This document shows positions 33,455 to 42,751 of a stretch of 64,000 bases of DNA, in pieces. The position numbers were made by a program, and so were the translations under genes. Source of the stretch: an uncultured Flavobacteriales bacterium (GTDB lineage Bacteria > Bacteroidota > Bacteroidia > Flavobacteriales > Crocinitomicaceae); assembly GCA_946479285.1 (NCBI GenBank), contig CAMLFH010000005.1:1-64000 (forward strand), written 5' to 3'. The notes under the pieces were generated by a model. It was not told the origin of the DNA and did no database searches. It saw only the letters and a list, made by a program, of their open reading frames with translations. The stretch's first letter is position 1, and every line of letters starts with the position of its first letter.

Positions 33455-35752
33455 ATGCGTCTCTCTCTTCTAACTATTGGAATTACCCTCTTTGCGGTTT
33501 CTGTTTCTGCACAAAGCAAATTGAAGTACGTCAATCCTTTGATTGGAACTTCCAAAATGGGGCACACATTTCCCGGGGCAACCATTCCTTTCGGATCGGT
33601 GCAGTTGAGTCCTGATACAGATACACTTTCTTATTCGGTAGATGGGAAATATAACCCGGATGTCTATAAATACTGCGCGGGTTATCAATACGAAGATCCG
33701 ACAATTGTAGGATTTAGCCACACGCATTTCAGTGGTACCGGGCATTCTGATCTAGGCGATATTCTGATCATGCCCACAAGTGGAAAACTTCAGTTGAATC
33801 CGGGTGTTGCCTCCAATCCCAAGAGTGGTTTCAGATCTTCTTACAGTCATACCAACGAATCTGCAAAACCCAATTACTATTCGGTTTTATTGGATGATCA
33901 CAAAATCAAAGCAGAATTGACAACAACCACGCGTGTTGGAATTCACAAATACACGTTCTCTGAACAGGATTCAGCTCATATCATTCTCGACTTGATCTCA
34001 GGAATTTACAACTACACCGGAAAGAACGTAAACACTTACGTTCGTGTTGTTGATGAGTACCACGTTATTGGTTTCAGACAAACGACAGGCTGGGCAAAGA
34101 ACCGTACAGTTTATTTTGCTATCGAATTTTCAAGACCTATTAAATCTTATGGATACGATGATTTCCAGTCGAAAAAAACGTACCAGGGATTCTGGCGCAA
34201 GTTTAACCTGAAAGACAATTTTCCGGAAATGTCGGCTGCCCAATTCAGAGCATTTTTTGATTTCGACCTGGATGCTTCCAAAGAATTGCTGTTAAAAGTG
34301 GCTTTGTCTTCTGTGAGTATGGAGGGTGCGGTGAATAATATGAAGTACGAAACGCCCGATTGGAATTTTGACGGATACGTAAAAGCGGGGGAACAATTGT
34401 GGGAACAGGAACTCAATAAGTTTGATGTTCAAATGCTCAACGAAGGAGATTTGACGAATTTCTACACGGCAGTTTATCATACATGTTTGGGTCCAACGAT
34501 CTACCAGGATCATGACGGGCAATACCGCGGTTTGGATTTTGCTAATTGGTACAACAAGAACAGGCAGGAGATGAATTATACCACTTTCTCGCTTTGGGAT
34601 ACTTACCGGGCACTGCATCCTTTGTTCAATCTGGTTCAGCGAAAGCGAAATGAAGGCATGGTGAATTCCATGATTGCCCATCAAAAACAAAGTGCAGAAA
34701 AAATGCTGCCGGTTTGGTCGCACTACGGAAATGAAAACTGGTGCATGATTGGTTATCACTCTGTTTCTGTGATTTCAGACGCATATAATAAAGGACTTCA
34801 GGGAATTGACTATGACAAAGCTCTGGATGCCTGTGTGCAAACTGCACGAACCCGTTATTTCGAAGGAATCGATTCTTACATGGATTTGGGTTATGTGGCG
34901 GAAGATAAAAGTGGTAGTTCGGTTTCCAAAACCCTCGAATACGCTTACGATGATTGGTGCATTGCCCAATTGGCGCTTGGATTGAAGCGCATGGATATTT
35001 ACACTGAATTCTCTAAGCGGAGTGAGAATTACAAGCAGGTTTTTGATCCGTCTTCCGGTTTTATGCGTGCAAAACTGAGCTCCGGAAAATTCATTGATAA
35101 ATTTGACGCGCTTGAAACACACCAAGCCGGTTATATAGAGGGAAATGCCTGGAATTATAGTTTGTACGTGCCGCACCAGGTAGATTCTATGATTGCATTA
35201 ATGGGCGGAAAAAACCGTTTCGCTTCACATTTGGATTCCCTGTTCACCATGCAGCTGGCAGATAAGTATTTTGAACATACCGAAGACATTACTCGCGAAG
35301 GGATTATGGGCTCGTATGTTCATGGGAATGAACCCTCGCATCACGTCATTTACTTATTTGATTGGGTGGGAAGACCGGATTTGACCCAGAAATACATCCG
35401 CCAGGTGCTTAGAACAAAGTATGTGGCTAAAATTGACGGATTAAGCGGAAATGACGACTGCGGCCAAATGAGTGCCTGGTATATCTTCAGCTCACTTGGA
35501 TTTTATCCGGTTTGTCCGGGTTCAGACGAGTACATTTTGGGAAGTCCTTTGGTGAAGACTGCAAAGATCAACCTGGAAAACGGGAAGGTGATTGAGATCA
35601 CTGCCAAAAATCAAAGTGAAAAGAATCAATATGTCAAAGCAGTTTACTTCAACGATGTTAAAATGACCGATTTCAAACTGAGTTACCAAACCATTAAAAA
35701 CGGTGGAAAACTGGTATTTGAAATGACCAGTAAGCCGGCAAAGACATTTTGA
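33455..35752 (+). CDS. GH92 alpha-mannosidase, secreted
   Basis: A 765-residue exo-mannosidase of glycoside hydrolase family 92, calcium-dependent enzymes that trim alpha-linked mannose from N-glycans. It has a signal peptide (ITLFAVSVSAQ), then the N-terminal beta domain opening with YVNPLIGTSKMGHTFPGA and GFSHTHFSGTGHSDLGD. The (alpha/alpha)6 barrel has EGNAWNYSLYVPH, NEPSHHVIYLFDW and the catalytic-site block GLSGNDDCGQMSAWY, ending with LGFYPVCPGSDEY. Motifs and length are complete. It is predicted to be periplasmic or outer-membrane associated. With the GH20 hexosaminidase 5 kb away it suggests glycoprotein degradation. The exact linkage specificity cannot be read. Confidence 0.93.
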   Translation: MRLSLLTIGITLFAVSVSAQSKLKYVNPLIGTSKMGHTFPGATIPFGSVQLSPDTDTLSYSVDGKYNPDVYKYCAGYQYEDPTIVGFSHTHFSGTGHSDLGDILIMPTSGKLQLNPGVASNPKSGFRSSYSHTNESAKPNYYSVLLDDHKIKAELTTTTRVGIHKYTFSEQDSAHIILDLISGIYNYTGKNVNTYVRVVDEYHVIGFRQTTGWAKNRTVYFAIEFSRPIKSYGYDDFQSKKTYQGFWRKFNLKDNFPEMSAAQFRAFFDFDLDASKELLLKVALSSVSMEGAVNNMKYETPDWNFDGYVKAGEQLWEQELNKFDVQMLNEGDLTNFYTAVYHTCLGPTIYQDHDGQYRGLDFANWYNKNRQEMNYTTFSLWDTYRALHPLFNLVQRKRNEGMVNSMIAHQKQSAEKMLPVWSHYGNENWCMIGYHSVSVISDAYNKGLQGIDYDKALDACVQTARTRYFEGIDSYMDLGYVAEDKSGSSVSKTLEYAYDDWCIAQLALGLKRMDIYTEFSKRSENYKQVFDPSSGFMRAKLSSGKFIDKFDALETHQAGYIEGNAWNYSLYVPHQVDSMIALMGGKNRFASHLDSLFTMQLADKYFEHTEDITREGIMGSYVHGNEPSHHVIYLFDWVGRPDLTQKYIRQVLRTKYVAKIDGLSGNDDCGQMSAWYIFSSLGFYPVCPGSDEYILGSPLVKTAKINLENGKVIEITAKNQSEKNQYVKAVYFNDVKMTDFKLSYQTIKNGGKLVFEMTSKPAKTF

Positions 35753-35829
35753 GAATTCAATTTTAAGAGTTAAAATGTAACCAGGGTAATGATTTAAATG
35801 CTAAATTCAAAGCTCAAAATTACTCTCTT

Positions 35830-38800
35830 ATGAAAAGAAGAATACTACTCTCCGGCGTATTTTTCCTAAGTGTATCTCTATGTTCTGTAGGTTTTTCGCA
35901 AACCACAAAACCGCAAAAGGATGCCTGGAAAATGATTACTGAAAGCGAGATCCCTGCAAGCGGTACTCGTTACATCAAGCCAACAAAATTCTTAACCTTT
36001 AAACTGGATGTAGCCAAGATGCACCAGTTATTGGCAGGTGCTAAACGCATTGAGGATCCTGCTTACATTCCGGTTTTTATTGATCTGCCAAAACCTGATG
36101 GTACCGTTGGAACTTACCAGGTGCATCAGAATGAGACCATGTCTCCGGGATTGGCTGAACAATTCCCTGAAATCCGTTCCTACGATGGTGTTGCAATGGA
36201 TAACTCGGGTGAAGTAGTGAAGTTTGATTTGACTCCACAAGGTTTCCATGCCATGACTTTGGTTCCCGGAAAACAAACCTTGTTTATCGATCCGTATTCT
36301 TTTGGTGGTGGTGATATCGAGCACTATGTGGTTTACTCCAAAGCAGATTTCGTCAGTGATAAGACATTTGCCTGTCACCTGGAAGAAGAAGCGGGAGCTG
36401 AGATCAAAGGTGCAAATGATAATATTGTAAAAAGTTTTGGTAACTGTACAAAACGTACTTACCGATTGGCTTTGTCTGCAACCGGCGAATACACAACTTT
36501 CCATGGAGGAACAGTTGCATTGGCTCAGGCGGCTCAGGTTACTACCATGAACCGCGTAAACGGAGTTTACATGCGTGATTTGGCTGTGACTCTGACTATT
36601 ATCCCGACTAACAGCGTTTTGATCTTTACAAACGCAGGAACGGATCCTTTTACAAATGGAACTCCTGGTACAATGATCAGTCAGAACCAAAATTACACAA
36701 ATACAAATATTGGTTCCGGAAACTACGATATAGGACACGTTTTTGGTACTAATTCAGGTGGTTTGGCAGGATTGGGAGTTGTTTGCAGTAACACTCAAAA
36801 AGCAAGCGGAGTAACCGGTTCGGGTGCTCCAGTTGGTGATCCTTTCGACATCGATTATGTAGCACATGAAATGGGACACCAGTTCTCAGGAAACCACAGT
36901 TTCAGAGGAGCTACAGGTTCTTGTGCGGGAAATGCAAATAATGCAACTGCAATGGAACCAGGTTCCGGAAGTTCGATCATGGCATATGCGGGAATTTGTT
37001 CTCCGCAAGATGTTCAGCCAAACTCGGATGATCATTTCCACGGGGTGAATATGAACGAAATGCATATTTTTATCAATGCTGGTGGAAACGGATGTGCAGT
37101 TTCAACGGCTATTCCTTCTCAATCAGCTCCAACAATTACCGGAACTGTAGGATCAGTAACAATTCCTGCAAATACTCCTTTTGCCTTAACAGCTATTGCA
37201 ACAGATCCTGACGGCGATGTTTTGACTTATTGCTGGGAACAAATGAATAATCAATCCGGTGCGGGAGCTGCTCAACCTCCGGTTGGTACAAACACAGGCG
37301 GTCCAAGTTTCAGATCGCGTACTCCTTCTACAAGCGGAACACGTTATTTCCCTTCCATTGCAAGTTTAATGGCTGGTGGACCTTTTACCTGGGAAGTACT
37401 TCCAACTGTAAACAGAACTATGAATTTCCGTTGTACGGTTAGAGATAACGAAGTAAATGGCGGATGTAACGATCACGAAGATCTTGTAATCACAACAACA
37501 ACTTCTGCAGGTCCGTTTATCGTGAATTATCCAAGTGCTACAGGAATTACCTGGCCGGGTAACTCTACTCAAACAGTAACATGGGCTGTTGCAAATACCA
37601 ATACAGCACCGGTTGCCTGTGCGAACGTAGACGTATGGATCTCTACAGATGGCGGAGCTACTTTTTCAGTAATTGCGAACGATGTTCCGAATGACGGATC
37701 ACAAACGATCACCGTACCGAATACTGCTTCAACAACAGCAATTATTATGGTAATGTGTGAGAACGGAACATTCTTCGATGTTTCCAATAACGTTTTCGCA
37801 ATTACAGCTGCAACTAATGATTATACTTTGAACCTGCAGACTGCAACAGTTTCTGCCTGCCAGGGTACGGATGCAGTGTTTACAGTTCAGGTTGGACAAA
37901 TTGGTTCTTACACAGATCCGGTAACTTTATCCGCTACAGGGAATCCTGCCGGAACAACGGTTACGTTTATGCCAAATCCTGCAACTCCGGGTTCAACTGC
38001 AACTATGATAATTGGAAATACAGCCGGTGCAGCTCCGGGATCTTACCCCTTAACTGTAAACGGAGCTTCTACAGCGGGTCCTCACTTTACGAATGGAACC
38101 GTATTGATTTCTACATCAGGTGTGGTTGCTTCTACATTGGTGAGTCCGGCGAATGCCGCTACAAGTGTTCCGGTAAGCCCGAATATGACCTGGACGAATC
38201 CGGGTGTCGGAGTACAATTTAATGTGACTATAGCTACGGATGCAACATTTACAACAGTGGTTGAAAGTGCTACAGCTTTAAGTTCTCCAGCTTATACGGC
38301 TACTTTGTTAAGTCCGGCTACTACGTATTACTGGAAAGTTGAAACATTAAATTCCTGTTCCCCGGCAGTAGCTTCTGCAACATTCTCTTTTACAACTGCT
38401 TCTTGTATGACGTTCAACGCAACAAATGTACCGGTTACAATTTCGGCATCGGGAACTCCTACAGTTACTTCAACAATGAACATTGCAACCGGTGGAACGA
38501 TCAATGACATCAACGTGGTGAACCTTACAGGAACTCATTCTTACATCAGTGATTTGACGATTACATTGACAAGTCCAACAGGAACAGTGGTTACTTTGAT
38601 GGATAATCCATGTGATGACGAAGCAGATTTCAATTTGAATTACGATGATGAGGCTTCAACAGGAACTCTTCCTTGTCCGCCGGTTGGTGGAGGATTCTAC
38701 ATTCCTGCAAGTGCATTGTCTGTATTGGATGGACAGAACATGAGTGGAAACTGGATCCTGACTATTTCAGATGCATTTAACCAGGATGGTGGTGCTTTGG

Positions 38801-39561
38801 CTTCATGGGGTCTTGAGATTTGTTTCACTCCGGCAACACCTTGTACACCTCCAACTGCAGCAACAATTGGTGGAACAAATACCATTTGTCCGGGAGGATC
38901 GACAACTTTGTCTGTAACTGGAGGAACCCTGAATGATGCAACTGCATGGCAATGGTATTCAGGAACTTGTGGTGGAACGGCAGCTGGTTCAGGAACTTCT
39001 ATCAACGTTTCGACTCCGGGAACTTACTTTGTAAGAGGAGAAGGAGGCTGCGTAACAGCAGGAACCTGTACTTCTGTAACGGTTACTCAGACCACGTTGA
39101 ACCTGAACACGACAATGGCTGGTACAACTATTTCTTCTGCGCAGGGAACTGCAACTTATCAGTGGATTAACTGTGCAACGAATACACCGATTTCCGGAGC
39201 AGTAAGCCAGTCTTTCATTCCTTCGGCAAACGGCTCCTACGCAGTAATCGTTACCAGAAACGGTTGTACGGATACAAGTGCTTGTGTAAACATTTCGAAT
39301 TTGGGAATTGATGATCTGAACTTCGAAGATGTTTCTGTTTACCCGAATCCATCAAATGGAAAGATCACTGTTTCTTTCAACAAAGAAGTGAACTTGAAAT
39401 CATTTGTGATCCGTGATGTAACCGGAAGATTGATCCGTGAAGAAAAACCGCAAACTACTAGTGGAATTACTTTCGATATCTCTACGGAGGCGCAGGGAGT
39501 TTACTTCCTGAATATTGAAGTGGGTGGATCTACACAATCATTCAAGTTGATCAAGAATTAA
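35830..39561 (+). CDS. Large T9SS-sorted zinc metallopeptidase (reprolysin-like) with P-domain
   Basis: A 1243-residue secreted protease. After a signal peptide (cleavage near VGFSQ) comes a propeptide, then a metzincin domain with the zinc motif HEMGHQFSGNH (His346, Glu347, His350, His356). Residues about 430-850 are Ig/fibronectin-like beta domains. About 860-1000 is a proprotein-convertase P domain (NGTHSYISDL-like and SGNWILTISDAFNQDGG). The C-terminus is a type A sorting domain (VSVYPNPSNGKI, then AQGVYFLNIEV). It is exported through the T9SS and probably degrades proteins outside the cell. It follows the mannosidase by 77 bases and has its own terminator. Confidence 0.9.
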   Translation: MKRRILLSGVFFLSVSLCSVGFSQTTKPQKDAWKMITESEIPASGTRYIKPTKFLTFKLDVAKMHQLLAGAKRIEDPAYIPVFIDLPKPDGTVGTYQVHQNETMSPGLAEQFPEIRSYDGVAMDNSGEVVKFDLTPQGFHAMTLVPGKQTLFIDPYSFGGGDIEHYVVYSKADFVSDKTFACHLEEEAGAEIKGANDNIVKSFGNCTKRTYRLALSATGEYTTFHGGTVALAQAAQVTTMNRVNGVYMRDLAVTLTIIPTNSVLIFTNAGTDPFTNGTPGTMISQNQNYTNTNIGSGNYDIGHVFGTNSGGLAGLGVVCSNTQKASGVTGSGAPVGDPFDIDYVAHEMGHQFSGNHSFRGATGSCAGNANNATAMEPGSGSSIMAYAGICSPQDVQPNSDDHFHGVNMNEMHIFINAGGNGCAVSTAIPSQSAPTITGTVGSVTIPANTPFALTAIATDPDGDVLTYCWEQMNNQSGAGAAQPPVGTNTGGPSFRSRTPSTSGTRYFPSIASLMAGGPFTWEVLPTVNRTMNFRCTVRDNEVNGGCNDHEDLVITTTTSAGPFIVNYPSATGITWPGNSTQTVTWAVANTNTAPVACANVDVWISTDGGATFSVIANDVPNDGSQTITVPNTASTTAIIMVMCENGTFFDVSNNVFAITAATNDYTLNLQTATVSACQGTDAVFTVQVGQIGSYTDPVTLSATGNPAGTTVTFMPNPATPGSTATMIIGNTAGAAPGSYPLTVNGASTAGPHFTNGTVLISTSGVVASTLVSPANAATSVPVSPNMTWTNPGVGVQFNVTIATDATFTTVVESATALSSPAYTATLLSPATTYYWKVETLNSCSPAVASATFSFTTASCMTFNATNVPVTISASGTPTVTSTMNIATGGTINDINVVNLTGTHSYISDLTITLTSPTGTVVTLMDNPCDDEADFNLNYDDEASTGTLPCPPVGGGFYIPASALSVLDGQNMSGNWILTISDAFNQDGGALASWGLEICFTPATPCTPPTAATIGGTNTICPGGSTTLSVTGGTLNDATAWQWYSGTCGGTAAGSGTSINVSTPGTYFVRGEGGCVTAGTCTSVTVTQTTLNLNTTMAGTTISSAQGTATYQWINCATNTPISGAVSQSFIPSANGSYAVIVTRNGCTDTSACVNISNLGIDDLNFEDVSVYPNPSNGKITVSFNKEVNLKSFVIRDVTGRLIREEKPQTTSGITFDISTEAQGVYFLNIEVGGSTQSFKLIKN

Positions 39562-39578
39562 TAATTAACTGAATAACT

Positions 39579-39614
39579 AAAATCCCCGGTACCATTGAGG
39601 TGCCGGGGATTTTT
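39579..39614 (+). terminator. Intrinsic terminator after the metallopeptidase gene
   Basis: Stem AAAATCCCCGG/CCGGGGATTTT with inner GTACC/GGTGC pairing and a T run, 17 bases after the stop codon. Confidence 0.75.
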
Positions 39615-39626
39615 AATTATAAACGA

Positions 39627-39804
39627 GTTCGTTAAAACTAGAAATCGCGAATTCTATTCTTTTGAGAAATCAATCTTAGTTCACCAGTTCGTTAAAATGC
39701 GTTCGGATAACTATCGGAATCTATATCGCCTCTTCACTTTGGTTCGAGAATTCTCGAACTCTGTTTGGTATAAAATGGCTTCCTGAGGTTCGTTAAAACT
39801 AGAA
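39627..39804. repeat. GTTCGTTAAAA direct repeats with an 18-bp palindrome
   Basis: GTTCGTTAAAACTAGAA occurs at 39627-39643 and 39788-39804, with a shorter copy GTTCGTTAAAA at 39686-39696. Between them is the perfect palindrome GTTCGAGAATTCTCGAAC at 39742-39759. No open frame is supported in 39615-39847. It lies at the 3' end of the minus-strand cutC operon, where a normal terminator was expected. Confidence 0.6.
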
Positions 39805-39847
39805 CTCTAGAATTCTCGAATTCCAGTATTCTGAGCCACTAATTCGA

Positions 39848-40546
39848 TTACCCCTGAATTGCTGCCAGGATCGCTGTCAGCTTATTCTCATCCGGAAGCA
39901 GCAACCTTTCCTCAAAAGCAGTTTCAGATTCAACCGTCACCTTCGAAGTTCCTGAAAAATGAATGGCATTTACACCTGTTGCTTTCAGTTCAGGAATCAA
40001 TTCTTCTTTCACGCCGCCACCTGCCATGATCTCAATGCGTCCGTTTGCATAAGAAACCAGCTCTTTCAGGCGATTCATTCCGTGAGCAACAGTTAGGTCA
40101 GATCCGCTGGTTAAAATGCGCTTAAAACCCAATTTTACGAGTTGATCCATCGCCGTTCGCCAATCAGTCACATGATCAAACGCCCGGTGAAAGGTAAAAT
40201 CCACATTCGGAGCTGTTCGTTTCCAGGTTTCCAGTGCTTCCAGGTTCAATTTGAAATCTTTCGTCAGTGCACCAACTACCAAGCCTGTAATGCCCGCATC
40301 TTTCAATTCCAGGATCTGATCGCGCATCACCACAATTTCATCGTAATTGTAAACGAAACCACCGGCACGAACGCGGATCAATGCATGTTGTTCCAAATGA
40401 AAGGTATTGTGAATCCAGCAAACCATCGCTTTAGAAGGAGTCAACCCGCCTTGCTCCAATGCAATACAGGTTTCAATGCGGTCAATGGGTTGTTTGCTGA
40501 CAATACGTGCTGCTTCCAGCGTGCCCACACAAATTTCTATTTTCAT
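39848..40546 (-). CDS. cutC: CutC family protein
   Basis: A 232-residue TIM-barrel protein of the CutC family, first linked to copper tolerance in Escherichia coli, though later work put that role in doubt. The signatures are EICVGTLEAARIV at the N-terminus, IRVRAGGFVYNYDE, FTFHRAFDHV and GFKRILTSG. Full length, with no signal peptide, so cytoplasmic. Its start overlaps the end of the hexosaminidase gene by four bases, making it the last gene of a three-gene operon. Coupling to a glycosidase in Bacteroidota hints at a role in sugar metabolism, which is inference. Confidence 0.9.
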   Translation of the reverse strand: MKIEICVGTLEAARIVSKQPIDRIETCIALEQGGLTPSKAMVCWIHNTFHLEQHALIRVRAGGFVYNYDEIVVMRDQILELKDAGITGLVVGALTKDFKLNLEALETWKRTAPNVDFTFHRAFDHVTDWRTAMDQLVKLGFKRILTSGSDLTVAHGMNRLKELVSYANGRIEIMAGGGVKEELIPELKATGVNAIHFSGTSKVTVESETAFEERLLLPDENKLTAILAAIQG

Positions 40547-42747
40547 TTGCTGAGAATGATTTCATTAATAAATGTCCAGGGAGTAAATCCGGCGCCGGTT
40601 TGACCTGGAGGAATCAATTCCTTATTGTAGATGCTCACTTTGATATAACGGGTCTTCATTTTTTTACTTACCTGAATGAGATCACCCTTTAATTCGGATT
40701 GCGCCACTGTTTTGAATTTTTTTCCGTTGGAACTGACTTGAATAACATATCTCTCCGGACGATAAATCCAGGAACCGGGATCGTTTAGCGCTCCGATTTG
40801 TATAGTACTGAATGTAATAATTGAATCCAGGTCTAATGTAAATTGAATGGTATCATTGTTAAATCCCAGCCATTCGTTTCCTTTCCACGGTTTTTTACCT
40901 ACAACTCCATCCGTAAGTCCGAAGTCCCCGTTGTGGTTGTATTTTTCATGCGGTGGTGTATCGAAACGGATCTTTTTTCCCAATGCCAGATGTGAAATGA
41001 ATGTGTAGTCACAAGTACGCAGTTCCTGGTCGCCAATCCGGGAATTTATCAAATACTTCGCTTCTTTCGGCTGATCTGTTCGCTGCAGGGAAATTTGATT
41101 TGCAGGTTTTCCATCCAGTGTAAAAACAACTCCTTCAATGGGTTCGATTAATTGGTAATTCACGCCTGTAGCGGAATAGTTCAGATCAAGTTTTGGATCC
41201 AGGAAAGAGGTTGAGTAATGGATTCCGTCTTTCTTTAATTGAGGCAGATAAATGGTCGATAAAGCCTCCACAAACGAAGAGTAGGGAGTTTTAGCTCGAT
41301 TCCACAAGACTTCCGACATAGCAACCAAACGTGGGAAAGTACTGTACTCAACGGCATCCATAGTAGGCAGGTATTCCGTCCAAAGATTGGCCTGCGCTCC
41401 TAAAACGTATTGGTGATATTCATTTTCTAATCCTTTTTGCGGATCGAACTGGTACACTTTTTCCAAAGGTAGGTAACCACCTATTGCCAGGGGTTCGGAA
41501 GAATGCCCGCTTTGGTAATAATCAAAATAGCAGTAAGAAGTTGGCGTCATGACTACTGAATGTTTCAGTTTTGCAGCTGCAATTCCGCCTTCAACTCCCT
41601 GCCACGACATTACTTGTGCATTTGGAGCTAAACCGCCTTCCAGGATTTCGTCCCAACCCATAATGGTTCTTCCTTTCGAATTGACATGCTTTTCAATGTC
41701 CTGAATGAAGAAACTCTGTAGTTCGTGAGGTGTTTTCAAATGGTTTTGGGTCATTAAAGCCTGACACTTCGAACATTTTTCCCAGTTTACTTTCGGGCAT
41801 TCATCGCCACCGATATGAATAATATGGGAAGGGAAAATCTCCATAATCTCATCCAGAACATCTTTCAGGAAAGCACGCGTCTTTTCCTGGCTGCAGAAAA
41901 CATCGTCAAAAACGCCCCAGGTTCCTACTACCGGAATCTGCTTTTCCATGCAGCTCAATTCCGGGTAAGCAGCTATTGCCGCACTGGCATGTCCGGGCAT
42001 TTCAATTTCGGGAATGATCTGAACGCCCCGGATTCTGGCATATTTCACCAGTTCCTTTGCTTCTTCCTGCGTGTAAAAGCCGCCGTAACGCTTGTGTTCG
42101 TATTCGATGGGCTGTTTGCTGAAATGACCGATCAATGTGCTGTCTCTCCAAGCTCCAACGCTTGTTAGTTTCGGATACTTTTTGATCTCAATCCGCCATC
42201 CCTGATCGTCTGTCAAATGCCAGTGAAACACGTTGAATTTCAAAAGAGCGATCTGGTCAATGAACCCTTTGATTTCTGCAATGGTGAAAAAATGCCTGCT
42301 GCAATCCAGGTGAACGCCGCGGTAATTGAAAGCGGGCTGATCAGAAATTCGCATTCCGGAAAGCTCCTTCGGATTTTGGACCAATTGTGAGAGTGTTTTA
42401 AATGCGTTCAATAAACTTTCTGGATTGCTGTATTGGATCTCGATTCCGGTGTTTGTTACATTCAATTGATAACCTTCCGTATAAACAAATGTTTGAATGC
42501 GGTTTAACTGAATATTGGCATTTTTGTCCGGAACTCTTTGCAGCTGTACATCCTTTTGCGCGAATAATTTCATGAGATAATCCAATAAATCAGCTGGAAC
42601 CTGTGAACTGTCTACTTTCAATTTCCCATTGAAGACAAAGTTGTCTGTAGTTTGTTCCATTTTAGCCGGCTGAGGAAAGACTGAGCCATGTTGAGCCGAT
42701 AATTTAGTTGTGAGAATACACAACAAAACAACAAGCGTAATTTTCAT
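40543..42747 (-). CDS. GH20 beta-N-acetylhexosaminidase with C-terminal discoidin-like domain
   Basis: A 734-residue exo-hexosaminidase that removes terminal GlcNAc or GalNAc from glycans. It has a signal peptide (ITLVVLLCILTTKLSAQ), then the GH20b domain, then the catalytic barrel from FNYRGVHLDCSRHF, with the catalytic pair Asp315-Glu316 in HIGGDECPKVNW. After the barrel, residues about 590-734 form an F5/8-type C (discoidin-like) carbohydrate-binding domain (GLTDGVVG, IGALNDPGSWIYRPERYVIQ). It starts four bases after the phosphatase gene's stop and overlaps cutC by four bases, so it is tightly coupled in an operon. It complements the GH92 mannosidase in glycoprotein breakdown. Confidence 0.93.
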   Translation of the reverse strand: MKITLVVLLCILTTKLSAQHGSVFPQPAKMEQTTDNFVFNGKLKVDSSQVPADLLDYLMKLFAQKDVQLQRVPDKNANIQLNRIQTFVYTEGYQLNVTNTGIEIQYSNPESLLNAFKTLSQLVQNPKELSGMRISDQPAFNYRGVHLDCSRHFFTIAEIKGFIDQIALLKFNVFHWHLTDDQGWRIEIKKYPKLTSVGAWRDSTLIGHFSKQPIEYEHKRYGGFYTQEEAKELVKYARIRGVQIIPEIEMPGHASAAIAAYPELSCMEKQIPVVGTWGVFDDVFCSQEKTRAFLKDVLDEIMEIFPSHIIHIGGDECPKVNWEKCSKCQALMTQNHLKTPHELQSFFIQDIEKHVNSKGRTIMGWDEILEGGLAPNAQVMSWQGVEGGIAAAKLKHSVVMTPTSYCYFDYYQSGHSSEPLAIGGYLPLEKVYQFDPQKGLENEYHQYVLGAQANLWTEYLPTMDAVEYSTFPRLVAMSEVLWNRAKTPYSSFVEALSTIYLPQLKKDGIHYSTSFLDPKLDLNYSATGVNYQLIEPIEGVVFTLDGKPANQISLQRTDQPKEAKYLINSRIGDQELRTCDYTFISHLALGKKIRFDTPPHEKYNHNGDFGLTDGVVGKKPWKGNEWLGFNNDTIQFTLDLDSIITFSTIQIGALNDPGSWIYRPERYVIQVSSNGKKFKTVAQSELKGDLIQVSKKMKTRYIKVSIYNKELIPPGQTGAGFTPWTFINEIILSK

Positions 42748-42751
42748 ACCA

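Noticed and set aside
36028..36738. 236-codon open frame on the minus strand inside the metallopeptidase gene
   Set aside because: It lies fully opposite a well-supported gene and has low-complexity, cysteine-rich content typical of antisense frames.
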